This document shows positions 7,877 through 16,802 of a stretch of DNA of 35,598 nt, in pieces. Location of the stretch: the NCBI RefSeq assembly GCF_900115085.1, contig NZ_FOVF01000019.1, positions 1 to 35,598 on the forward strand. The letters run 5' to 3'. Source of the stretch: Dokdonella immobilis (GTDB lineage Bacteria > Pseudomonadota > Gammaproteobacteria > Xanthomonadales > Rhodanobacteraceae). The notes beneath the pieces are model-generated. The model was given only the letters and a program-made list of their open reading frames with translations, was not told where the DNA came from and ran no database searches. The translations under genes and the position numbers were made by a program. The stretch's first letter is position 1, and the number at the start of each line of letters is the position of its first letter.

Positions 7877-10771
7877 ATGCTTTTGCGATACCGAATGATC
7901 ACACTGGGCGCCGGCGCTTTGCTTGCGTTCGCAGCCCACGCGGCCAGTCCGGCCCCGACCGTACTTCACGCCGTTCGCTTCGATGTATCCGAACCGATGC
8001 GTGACATCATCCGCAACCTGCCACGGAATTACGGGACGGAAAACGAAGGGACCGTCATCCCCAACATCTTCATCAAGCCGCAGAGTCCGGCCAATGCCTG
8101 GACCGTTCCCGACTACTCGGGCGTGCAGCGGGCGCCGACCGGCACGCCGGCTCCGACCCTTGGACTCGCCTTCAATGCGATCGGCAATCCGACCGCGTGT
8201 GGCGGCTGCATTCCACCCGACACCAACGGCGATGTCAGTGACCAGCACTACATCCAGTGGGTCAACAGCAAGTGGGCCGTCTACGACAAGTCGACCGGCG
8301 CCGTGATCCAAGCACCGACCGCCGGCAACTCGTTCTTTGCAGGCTTTGGCGGCAAGTGCCAGACCACCAATTCGGGTGACCCGATCGCCCTGTGGGACGC
8401 GCAGGCCAAGCGCTGGGTCATGAGCCAGTTCGTGACAAGCGCACCGTTTGCGCAGTGCGTCGCCGTCTCGACGACCTCGGATCCGCTCGGCACCTACTAC
8501 CGCTACGAGTTCAATTGGCCGAACTTCGGCGACTACCCGCACATGGGCATCTGGACTGAGGAAAATCATCGCCAGAATGCTTACCTGCTGACCACGCACG
8601 AATTCCAGACCAGCCCGCAGGCCTTCCTAGGGGCGGCGATGATCGCCATGGAACGCGACAAGATGCTGGTCGGCGACCCCACCGCCGCCATGGTGCGTTT
8701 CCCCGGCTTTGACGCCTACGGCGTCCAGGCTATCCACCTGAGCGGACTCAAGGAAGCACCGGGCGGCACCTGCCCGACCTTCGTCCATTTCGACTTCTCC
8801 GCCAGCAACTACCGGTTCTGGGATATGTGCCTGGATTGGACCACACCGGCCAATTCGACCATTTCCGCACCGAACACGGTGGCGAGCTCGTCATTCTTCC
8901 CGTTCTTCGACAGCATTCCACAGCTCAATGCAGCGAGCGCGGATCTGGACTCGTTCGGCTCCAACACGATGTACCGCGCCACGGCACGTGCCTTCTCCAA
9001 GGACGCGCCGACACGCATCTCGCTGGTCATCAACCACGTCGTCCAGGGCAGCGCGCTGAACGCCGGCGTCAAGTGGCTGCACTTCAACCTGCAACCGGCC
9101 GTGGAGCCGGTCGGCGTTACCGACCGTATCTTCGGTGATGGCTATGAGGGCACGCCGTTGCCGACCGTCGTGCCGCAGACGGTCATGACCAAGACCCTGC
9201 TCGACGAAGGCACCTACGCGATCGCCGACGGCCAGAACCGCTGGATGGGCGGCATCGCCATCGATGCGAACCAGAACATCGGCCTGGGCTTCTCCAAGTC
9301 GAGTGCGACGATCAACCCGCAGATTATGTATACGGCGCGCAAGGCCACCGACGCACCGGGCACGATGCGCGACGAACAGACCTGCACGGCCGGCATCGCG
9401 AATGGCTCGCAGACCGACGCCGCCGGACGCTGGGGCGACTATTCGTCGATGAGCGTCGATCCGGTCGACCAGTGCACGTTCTACTTCACGACCGAGTACT
9501 ACGCCACCTCGTCGGCCCGCAACTTCAGCACCCGCGTCTGCACGTTCAAGTTCCCGGACTGCGGTACGCCGGACTTCCTGCTGGTCAATGAATCGCCGAA
9601 GCGCGTTGAAGTGTGCAGTGCAACGGCAGCGGGCGATCCGACCTGGACCGTTCGCGCCGGCGTGCTGAACGGCTTCACCGGACCGGTTACCCTGACCGAG
9701 GTGGGCATTCCGGGCGGCACCAGCGCCAGCTTCTCGGCCAATCCGATCGCCGCGCCGGGATCGAGCGTGGTGACCCTGGTCAACGGTGCATCGATTGCCG
9801 CCGGTGAATACACGTTCTCGGTTGATGGCGTCAGCGGCCCGCTGACTCGCTCGGCCTCGATGAGTCTCGGCGTTTCGACGGCTGCCGCCGGTGCCCCGAC
9901 CCTGACCAGCCCGGCCAACAACGCCACGGGCATCAAGATCCTGCCGACCCTGAGCTGGGCCGCCGTTGCCGGCGCGCTCGACTATACCGTCCAGGTTGCC
10001 AGCGACGCGGGCTTCGCCAACATCGTCGCCAGCGCCACGGTATCGACCACGAGCTGGAAGGTGAGCACGGCCCTGAATCAGTCGACCCAGTACTTCTGGC
10101 GCGTCACGCCGAACAACTACTGCGGCACCGGCACGACCTCGACGGTCTTTGCCTTCACCACCGGTGTCATCGGCCAGTGCCCGAGTGGAACGACCCTCAC
10201 GTCGCTCTTCTCCGACAACTTCCAGAGCGGCACCAATGGCTGGACGACGGCGGGTACCGGTGCGTCGAACTGGGGTCAGGTCACGGCTCCGGCCAATACC
10301 GGCTTGTCGACCACCGTCTGGGGCATCATCAACAACGAGACCACCAGCGACCGCGGCCTGATCTCGCCGACGATCAACATCCCCGGCAGCGCAGCGGAGG
10401 TGTACCTGACCTACGAGACCTACCACAGCTTCGAGACCGACGGTCCGACCGGCTGCTGGGACAACGGCACGATCGACATCAAGGCGGGCGCGGGTGCGTT
10501 CACCTATGTCGAGAACAGCCGCCTGTTCACCGATCCGTACGACGGCCTGGTTTCCGCCGGCGAAGCAAATGCCGGCGCACTCGGCTGGTGCCATGCGCCG
10601 AGCCCGGTACCGACTTCACCGAGGGTTTCGGTGGTCGACCTCGAGGGCTATGCCGGTCAGTCGGTGCAGTTGCGCTTCCGCGCGGTCACCGACTCCAATA
10701 CCGCCGCTCCGTCGCCGAACGGCTTCTACATCGACAATCTGAAGGTCGAGACCTGCCAGCCGACGCCGTAA
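7877..10771 (+). CDS. large multidomain secreted protein (Fn3-like and jelly-roll-like modules)
   Basis: A 964-residue exported protein. The ATG has GAGGAG eight bases upstream. A signal peptide (about 1-22, ending AHA) is followed by a large domain containing PPDTNGDVSDQHYIQWVN and FAVYDK-like text (WAVYDKSTGAV), a pattern I recall from bacterial secreted proteins of unknown function that may form a propeller. At residues 416-425 is DRIFGDGYEG, matching the C-terminal tail of the peptidase at 3441-5150, which here sits inside the chain. Residues about 674-765 resemble a fibronectin type III domain (LSWAAVAGALDYTVQV...YFWRVTP). Residues about 777-960 resemble a jelly-roll or MAM-like binding module (DNFQSG...GWTTAG...YIDNLKVETC). 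About ten cysteines fit an oxidising location. Its role is unknown; surface adhesion or binding is a guess. Confidence 0.75.
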   Translation: MLLRYRMITLGAGALLAFAAHAASPAPTVLHAVRFDVSEPMRDIIRNLPRNYGTENEGTVIPNIFIKPQSPANAWTVPDYSGVQRAPTGTPAPTLGLAFNAIGNPTACGGCIPPDTNGDVSDQHYIQWVNSKWAVYDKSTGAVIQAPTAGNSFFAGFGGKCQTTNSGDPIALWDAQAKRWVMSQFVTSAPFAQCVAVSTTSDPLGTYYRYEFNWPNFGDYPHMGIWTEENHRQNAYLLTTHEFQTSPQAFLGAAMIAMERDKMLVGDPTAAMVRFPGFDAYGVQAIHLSGLKEAPGGTCPTFVHFDFSASNYRFWDMCLDWTTPANSTISAPNTVASSSFFPFFDSIPQLNAASADLDSFGSNTMYRATARAFSKDAPTRISLVINHVVQGSALNAGVKWLHFNLQPAVEPVGVTDRIFGDGYEGTPLPTVVPQTVMTKTLLDEGTYAIADGQNRWMGGIAIDANQNIGLGFSKSSATINPQIMYTARKATDAPGTMRDEQTCTAGIANGSQTDAAGRWGDYSSMSVDPVDQCTFYFTTEYYATSSARNFSTRVCTFKFPDCGTPDFLLVNESPKRVEVCSATAAGDPTWTVRAGVLNGFTGPVTLTEVGIPGGTSASFSANPIAAPGSSVVTLVNGASIAAGEYTFSVDGVSGPLTRSASMSLGVSTAAAGAPTLTSPANNATGIKILPTLSWAAVAGALDYTVQVASDAGFANIVASATVSTTSWKVSTALNQSTQYFWRVTPNNYCGTGTTSTVFAFTTGVIGQCPSGTTLTSLFSDNFQSGTNGWTTAGTGASNWGQVTAPANTGLSTTVWGIINNETTSDRGLISPTINIPGSAAEVYLTYETYHSFETDGPTGCWDNGTIDIKAGAGAFTYVENSRLFTDPYDGLVSAGEANAGALGWCHAPSPVPTSPRVSVVDLEGYAGQSVQLRFRAVTDSNTAAPSPNGFYIDNLKVETCQPTP

Positions 10772-10795
10772 CGGCCCAGGCCAGCTGTGAACTTC

Positions 10796-10826
10796 AAACG
10801 GGCCGCTTTGCGGCCCGTTTTTTTTT
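10796..10826 (+). terminator. intrinsic terminator of the large secreted protein gene
   Basis: A perfect 11-bp stem AAACGGGCCGC/GCGGCCCGTTT with a three-base loop (10807-10809), running into nine T residues, 25 bases after the stop codon. This is a textbook Rho-independent terminator. Confidence 0.95.
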
Positions 10827-11164
10827 GCTTTCCGCCACCCGAATCGCCCGCCCGAAGGCTCCAGGATCATGGGCAGGTCCAAGAAATGAGCCGGCCTTTC
10901 GCCCGCGGATCGCGGCTCGCGCAGACTGTGGGCTCGTCCGGGCTATCATCCAGTTGGGTCTGCGATGTCCTGCCCATGCAGCGCAATGTCACCCTCAATC
11001 GCTTCGGCAAGTCTTCCATCGGTGAGCGCCCGATGACTCGCCCCACATACGACCTCGTCCACCGAGCCGGGCTGGCTTGGTGAAAATCGCCACCCCTGAA
11101 GGCCGTACGATCGGCCCACTGAACAAGCAACAATCGCCTGCGCACAACGAGCAACCCGATAGAC
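10827..11164. other. intergenic stretch with no recognised gene
   Basis: Short frames on both strands here lack a good start and resemble no family I know. The mtfA promoter should lie in this region, but I see no clear -35/-10 pair. Confidence 0.5.
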
Positions 11165-11953
11165 ATGATCTGGATCAGCGATTGGCTCGTGAGGCGGCGC
11201 ATCAGGAAAATGGGTGTCAGCGATGCCCAGTGGGAATCGGCCATTTCAGACTGGCCCGTGGCGAACCGCTACCAGGGCGCCGAACGGGTCGCGCTGCGCG
11301 ACGCCAGCCTGCGCTTCCTTGCCACCAAGACCGTCACCGCGGGTGGCGATTTCGAACTGACCGACGCCATGTGCCTGAAGCTCGCGACCATGGCCTGCGT
11401 GCCGATCCTCGGGCTCGGGCTGGATTGGTACGACCACTTCCAGACGATCATCGTCTACGAAGGCGACTACATCGTCGACCAGGACTATCTCGACGACGAC
11501 GGCGTGGTCCATTCGGGACCGAGCGAGCTGAGTGGCGAAGCCTGGCTGCAAGGCCCTGTCGTGCTGTCCTGGCAAGCCATCTGCGAGACAGGTGCACACT
11601 CGCAACACGGGCATGCCTACAACGTCGTCATCCACGAACTGGCGCACAAGCTCGACATGCTGCGCGACGGCGCCAACGGTTCCCCGCCGATGCATCCGGA
11701 CATGCGTCCGGGTGAGTGGCACGACACCTTCACCGCGGCGTGGACGCGATTGCACGAGGATGATGCACACGGGCGCGCGCTGCCGATCGACGATTATGCG
11801 CTGACCGACCCGGCCGAGTTCTTCGCCGTTTGCAGCGAGTCTTTTTTCGAGGCGCCCGTGGAAATGGAGAAGTCATTGCCGGCGGTCTACCGCCTGCTCT
11901 GCCAGTTCTATCGCCAGCAACCGGCGCTGGCTGCACGTGGCGTTTCGTCCTGA
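11165..11953 (+). CDS. mtfA: MtfA-type zinc peptidase (M90)
   Basis: Cytosolic zinc peptidase of the MtfA family; in Escherichia coli MtfA binds the repressor Mlc and so influences glucose uptake. The 262-residue product is near the family's length. It shows CVPILGLGLDWYDHFQTIIVY, WLQGPVVLSW, the zinc motif HELAHKLD (H157, E158, H161) and the downstream DPAEFFAV with the third ligand E218. Start choice is uncertain: ATG 11165 has a weak ribosome-binding site, while ATG 11210 has AGGA close before it, but the arginine-rich N terminus fits homologues. No Mlc or phosphotransferase gene is nearby, so its partner here is unknown. Confidence 0.9.
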   Translation: MIWISDWLVRRRIRKMGVSDAQWESAISDWPVANRYQGAERVALRDASLRFLATKTVTAGGDFELTDAMCLKLATMACVPILGLGLDWYDHFQTIIVYEGDYIVDQDYLDDDGVVHSGPSELSGEAWLQGPVVLSWQAICETGAHSQHGHAYNVVIHELAHKLDMLRDGANGSPPMHPDMRPGEWHDTFTAAWTRLHEDDAHGRALPIDDYALTDPAEFFAVCSESFFEAPVEMEKSLPAVYRLLCQFYRQQPALAARGVSS

Positions 11954-12660
11954 GCCCTGGCGGGCGCCACCCGAACAGCCCAGCAATGCGCTGAGGATCC
12001 GGCGACCTCCACCTCACCTGGTTCCCCTCTTGTTGTCACGTGAAGCAGCGCCCTGCCATGCCCGATCCGGACAGGTCATGCCATCGTCGGAATCGACAGA
12101 ACCCATGCCAGGCCCTTGTATGAGACAAGGAGTCACCGAAATTTCAGGCACCCGTTCGAAGAAACTCTCTACACCGAAGGAAACAGCGAAAAAAATCCCG
12201 TTCGTCCTGAGCGTAGCGCAGGGAAGTGAAAGGTCCCGCCGTCAGACTGACGTACTTTCATTCGAGGTATTTCCCGCGGCCAGGCCGACGCTTGAATGAC
12301 GTCGATCTCGACTGGGGAATTGGCATGGCACTGCGCCAACTGACAAGCGAGGCGACTTTACTGAGCGGCCCCGAAAACACTCGCGATCCACATCCTCCTC
12401 GAAGAACTTCTCATGGCAAGCCCTACGCGCCGCCACGTGATACAGCCCCCGCCAAATTCGACGCTAATAAGCCGAGCCCTCGGCCGAGTCCAACCTATGC
12501 GATGGCACGACAGTAACCCCCACCCCGAGGACCGTGCTGACCCCCGAGAGCCGCGAAACGCGGTGATCAACTCGCTCCATGGCTATGTCCACCCTGATAC
12601 GATTCCGGGCTGACAGATATCGTGTGGCTTCGTGCTTTCAGCCGGTAACCTGAACGATTT
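11954..12660. other. 707-bp non-coding stretch, less GC-rich, with a REP-like half-element
   Basis: Longer than other spacers in the window and visibly less GC-rich, with no frame that has a good start plus a recognisable product. At about 12200-12222 it contains TTCGTCCTGAGCGTAGCGCA, close to a repeat widespread between genes of many proteobacteria, which folds as CCTG...CAGG around GCG. It could hold a decayed gene. Confidence 0.45.
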
Positions 12661-12679
12661 TTCCCGTAACATATCCTTC

Positions 12680-12701
12680 CATCGCGAATAAGCGATATAC
12701 T
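12680..12701 (+). promoter_or_regulatory. ahcY promoter with candidate methyl-cycle operator
   Basis: CATCGCGAATAAGCGATA (12680-12697) is an inverted repeat ATCGC-N6-GCGAT. Its last bases run into the -10 box TATACT (12696-12701), so a protein bound here would cover the promoter. The metF promoter has the same arrangement (GCGATAAACT versus GCGATATACT here). The -35 is weak. The predicted start of transcription near 12708 lies just before the SAH riboswitch. Confidence 0.6.
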
Positions 12702-12715
12702 ATGGCCCCTCTCGC

Positions 12716-12794
12716 TGCCGAGGGGCGCTGCAGGTCAGTTCCGCGACGGAACCGGACACAGGCTCGGCACGCGATTCCCGTAGAACGGCGCCCG
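12716..12794 (+). promoter_or_regulatory. S-adenosylhomocysteine riboswitch
   Basis: Matches the known SAH riboswitch architecture and position. P1 is TGCCGAG (12716-12722) with CTCGGCA (12763-12769). P2 is GTTCCG/CGGAAC (12738-12743, 12747-12752) closed by a CGA loop and extended by GTC/GAC. The conserved GGGGCGCTGCA (12722-12732) and CAGGCTCGG are present. The pseudoknot pairs GGGCGC (12723-12728) with GCGCCC (12788-12793); relative to the GAGCGC/GCGCUC version I recall from Ralstonia this is a compensatory change. The element ends 24 bases before the ahcY ATG, so it can control access to the ribosome-binding site. It senses the AhcY substrate and turns expression on. Confidence 0.93.
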
Positions 12795-12818
12795 CCCCAA
12801 TTGAACGGAGCGAACCGC

Positions 12819-14249
<1,431 letters not shown>

Positions 14250-14258
14250 GTCACCGCT

Positions 14259-15416
14259 TCAGCCGGCGGGCGCAATGCCCGCCGGCATCGGTGCAGCGCC
14301 TGACTGCGCGCGCTCGGTCCTGTTGCGGCCGGACAGCTTGCTCCGATACAGCGCGGCATCGACTTCGAGATACAGGGCATCCGCGTCGGCATGACGGGCG
14401 GGATCAAATTCGCCGCAGCCAATACTGACGGTCACCACTGAGCGGTTATCAGCAAAGGCCAGCGCCTCGCTTTCGAGCGCCTTGCGGAAGACTTCGGCAC
14501 GCCCCAGGGCAACGTCTTCCGGCGCATCGAGGACGACACCGAACTCCTCGCCACCGAGCCGGGCCACGACGTCGCCTGGCTGGTCGAAGAGGTCCTGAAG
14601 GCGCCGCGCCATGGCGACCAGGCAGGCATCCCCGGCGGAATGCCCGAAGCTGTCGTTGATGCGCTTGAAATGATCGATATCGAGGATCAGCAGGGAAGCC
14701 TTGCCGCCCCTTCGCGCGCGGGCGAGCGCCCGGGACAGCGCCTCGGTGAAGGCGCGCCGGTTGGCGATACCGGTCAGGCTATCGTCCAGGCTCTGCTTTT
14801 CGAAAAGGTCGCGTTGCCGGCGCAGGTCTTCCTCGAGTTCGAGGCGGGTCCGGTACTCACGGTAGCTGCGCAGCAGCACCAGCATCATGTAGCTCGCATA
14901 GACCAGCCACATGATGGCCACGCCGGGTGCCACGAAGCGCCAGAGCAGGAGCCCGCTCGGCAGCATCACCGAGGCGATGGCGACTGCGCATGGAATCCGG
15001 CGCATGCACATGGAATGCGCGAGGGCCATGCCGAAAGCACCCGAGAACAATACGGCGACCAGCGGCGCCGGTTCGGGCAGCTCAAGGAAGGACCACGCGC
15101 TGAACGCCCCCCAGGAAAACGTCGTCAGCAGGATCAATGACCAGATCCGCAAGAGCTGGCGCCGGATCTCGGACCCGCCCGCATTCGCAGAAACGCGCAA
15201 CGCCAGCCTGGCAAGGGCAAGCAGGGTAAAAAGGCCGGTGACGGCAAGCGCCGGGACAACGTAGACCCGGCTCGTGACCAGAAAGCCGAGACCGGTCGCC
15301 ATCGGGTAGAAGAAGCCGCCGAGCCGCGCACGCTCGAGGGTCTCGCGCAATTCCTGCAGCAGCAGATTGCGTCCGCCTGGAGTCGTCGGGGCAGGAATGA
15401 ACGAGTCGGTAGCCAT
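14259..15416 (-). CDS. membrane diguanylate cyclase (GGDEF)
   Basis: Makes cyclic di-GMP from two GTP. From the ATG at 15416 the product is 385 residues. The N-terminal half has about six hydrophobic segments (about residues 36-185: FYPMATGLGFLV, YVVPALAVTGLFTLLALA, LILLTTFSWGAFSAW, LVAVLFSGAFGMALA, VAIASVMLPSGLLL, VAIMWLVYASYMMLVLL), a sensory membrane domain of unassigned type. A coiled segment (about 186-210) leads into the cyclase domain with DSLTGIANRRAF, DIDHFKRINDSFGH (246-259) and the active-site GGEEF (288-292). The inhibitory I-site, RxxD five residues before GGEEF, reads QPGD (279-282), so product inhibition is probably lost. The start is moderately sure: no ribosome-binding site is visible. 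It diverges from metF across 109 bp. Confidence 0.88.
   Translation of the reverse strand: MATDSFIPAPTTPGGRNLLLQELRETLERARLGGFFYPMATGLGFLVTSRVYVVPALAVTGLFTLLALARLALRVSANAGGSEIRRQLLRIWSLILLTTFSWGAFSAWSFLELPEPAPLVAVLFSGAFGMALAHSMCMRRIPCAVAIASVMLPSGLLLWRFVAPGVAIMWLVYASYMMLVLLRSYREYRTRLELEEDLRRQRDLFEKQSLDDSLTGIANRRAFTEALSRALARARRGGKASLLILDIDHFKRINDSFGHSAGDACLVAMARRLQDLFDQPGDVVARLGGEEFGVVLDAPEDVALGRAEVFRKALESEALAFADNRSVVTVSIGCGEFDPARHADADALYLEVDAALYRSKLSGRNRTERAQSGAAPMPAGIAPAG
14262..14286 (+). terminator. hairpin between ahcY and the convergent cyclase gene
   Basis: A perfect 10-bp stem GCCGGCGGGC/GCCCGCCGGC with a five-base loop, 12 bases after the ahcY stop. It lies inside the last codons of the opposite-strand diguanylate cyclase gene. 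No T tract follows. It probably ends ahcY transcripts. Confidence 0.65.
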
Positions 15417-15468
15417 GAGGCGCAGTAGGCCATTTTCCGAGCGCGCGCGCGAGTGGGCACAAGCCTTA

Positions 15469-15498
15469 TGTACATCTATCGCGATGAAGCGATAAACT
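15469..15498 (+). promoter_or_regulatory. metF promoter with candidate methyl-cycle operator
   Basis: TATCGCGATGAAGCGATA (15477-15494) is a perfect six-base inverted repeat, TATCGC/GCGATA, around GATGAA. It fills the space between a weak -35 (TGTACA, 15469-15474) and the -10 TAAACT (15493-15498), 18 bp apart. The same 18-bp pattern occurs at ahcY and metK. The site also lies 61 bp upstream of the divergent cyclase gene and could affect both. Confidence 0.6.
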
Positions 15499-15525
15499 GG
15501 GGTTCCCACTGGATCGGCCGCCGGA

Positions 15526-16377
15526 ATGACCGCGATCAGCTTCGAATTCTTTCCGCCCAAGACCGACGAGCAGCGCGAGGCGCTCGAGAAATCGGTCCGC
15601 CTGCTGAAAACGGCCGATCCGGAGTATGTTTCGATGACTTTCGGCGCAGGCGGCTCGACCCTCAGCCATACGGTCGAAGCGGTGCGCGGATTGCGTGCGG
15701 ACCACGGACTTGATGCGGCCCCCCACCTGTCGTGCATGGGTGGCTCCCGGGCCGAAATCCGTGCCCTGCTCGAGGACTACCTGGCCCTCGGCGTCGGTCG
15801 CATCGTCGCCCTGCGTGGCGACCTGCCCTCGGGCATGGCCAGCGTCGGCGATTTCCGTTATGCCAGCGATCTGGTTGCGTTCATCCGCAGCGAGACTGGG
15901 GATCATTTCCACATCGAGGTGGCCTGTTATCCCGAGGTGCACCCGCAGGCCAACGACGCGCACGCCGACCTGGCCCATTTCAAGCGCAAGATCGAGGCCG
16001 GCGCGAACGGCGCGATCACCCAGTATTTCTACAATGCCGACGGTTATTTCCGTTTCGTCGACGCGATTCGCGCGCTCGGCGTCGATGTGCCGGTCGTGCC
16101 GGGCATCATGCCGATCGCGAACTTCAGCCAGCTGCGCCGCTTTTCCGACCTGTGTGGCGCCGAAATCCCGCGCTGGCTAGCCAAGCGCCTGAGCGCGTTC
16201 GGCGACGACGCCACCGCGATCCGCGACTTCAGCGCCGATGTGGTCGCCGACCTGTGCCGACGACTGATCGAAGGCGGCGCGCCGGGCCTGCATTTCTATA
16301 CGCTCAATCGCGCGCGACCGACCTTGGCGATTCTCGAACGGCTCGGGCAGGACAACGCTCTGTCGCGTCATTTGTAG
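15526..16377 (+). CDS. metF: methylenetetrahydrofolate reductase
   Basis: Reduces 5,10-methylenetetrahydrofolate to 5-methyltetrahydrofolate with FAD, giving the methyl group for homocysteine remethylation. The 283-residue product is of bacterial MetF length. Motifs: ISFEFFPPKT at the N terminus with the catalytic glutamate, YVSMTFGAGGST (about residues 34-45), RIVALRGDLP (about 92-101), ACYPEVHP (about 133-140), KRKIEAGANGAITQYFYN (about 153-170) and PGIMPI. The ribosome-binding site is weak (GGAT at 15511-15514). The leader is about 20 bases. A repeat field begins within its last codons (about 16374). Confidence 0.96.
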   Translation: MTAISFEFFPPKTDEQREALEKSVRLLKTADPEYVSMTFGAGGSTLSHTVEAVRGLRADHGLDAAPHLSCMGGSRAEIRALLEDYLALGVGRIVALRGDLPSGMASVGDFRYASDLVAFIRSETGDHFHIEVACYPEVHPQANDAHADLAHFKRKIEAGANGAITQYFYNADGYFRFVDAIRALGVDVPVVPGIMPIANFSQLRRFSDLCGAEIPRWLAKRLSAFGDDATAIRDFSADVVADLCRRLIEGGAPGLHFYTLNRARPTLAILERLGQDNALSRHL

Positions 16378-16700
16378 GAGGCGGCTTCAGCCGCGATGCT
16401 TTTCCGCAACTGGACAAAGAGCATCGCGCCTGAACGCGCTCCTGCGAAGAGCGGCGAGCAGGCGACGCGGGCTTCGATGGCGGATCTCGCGTTGCCGCTT
16501 CGTTGTTGGAGCGGCTTCAGCCGCGATGCGCTTCCCGACACCGTGTCCAAGAGCATCGCGCCTGAAGGCGCTCCTACGAAGAGCGGCGAGCAAGCGACGC
16601 GAGCTTCGATGGCGGTGCTCGCGTTATCGCTTCGTTGTTGGAAGCGGCTTCAGTCGCGATGCCATTCTGGCCCGCTTGCCGAGAACCATCGGGTCTGAAG
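16374..16700. repeat. REP-like array: paired GCGGCTTCAGCCGCGATGC and GCATCGCGCCTGAAGGCGCTCC elements
   Basis: The element GCGGCTTCAGCCGCGATGC occurs at about 16381 and 16511, and degenerate at 16644, at a spacing of 130-133 bp. Each is followed about 30-40 bases later by a partner close to GCATCGCGCCTGAAGGCGCT (about 16420 and 16551), and the spacers are also repeated. The partner element equals the core of the repeats at 230-250 and 415-433. Such bipartite REP-like pairs can fold into hairpins and are typical of Pseudomonas and xanthomonad chromosomes. No gene is supported here. Confidence 0.75.
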
Positions 16701-16711
16701 GTCTTCCCGCC

Positions 16712-16795
16712 CATTTTCCATTCTCCATTCCCCATTCCCCATTCCCCATTCCCGATTCCCGATTCCCGATTCCCGATTCCCGATTCCCGATTCCC
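16712..16795. repeat. 12-unit heptanucleotide tandem array
   Basis: Twelve exact 7-bp steps: CATTTTC, CATTCTC, four CATTCCC, then six GATTCCC. The array changes from one unit type to the next in blocks, as expected from slippage and spreading of single-base variants. It lies directly after the asnB stop (on the minus strand, GGGAATC units), and related heptamers occur at the window's end. Confidence 0.9.
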
Positions 16796-16802
16796 TCCGC
16801 CA

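Noticed and set aside
10787-11244. Small frames on both strands between the large secreted gene and mtfA
   Set aside because: One begins inside the terminator, neither has a ribosome-binding site, and neither looks like a known protein.
12702-12818. Extended N terminus for ahcY
   Set aside because: These bases are the SAH riboswitch and ribosome-binding site; MNAVV at 12819 is the start expected for the family.
14259-15737. 492-codon version of the diguanylate cyclase
   Set aside because: The extra 107 codons would run through the metF promoter and antisense to the metF start and have no domain.
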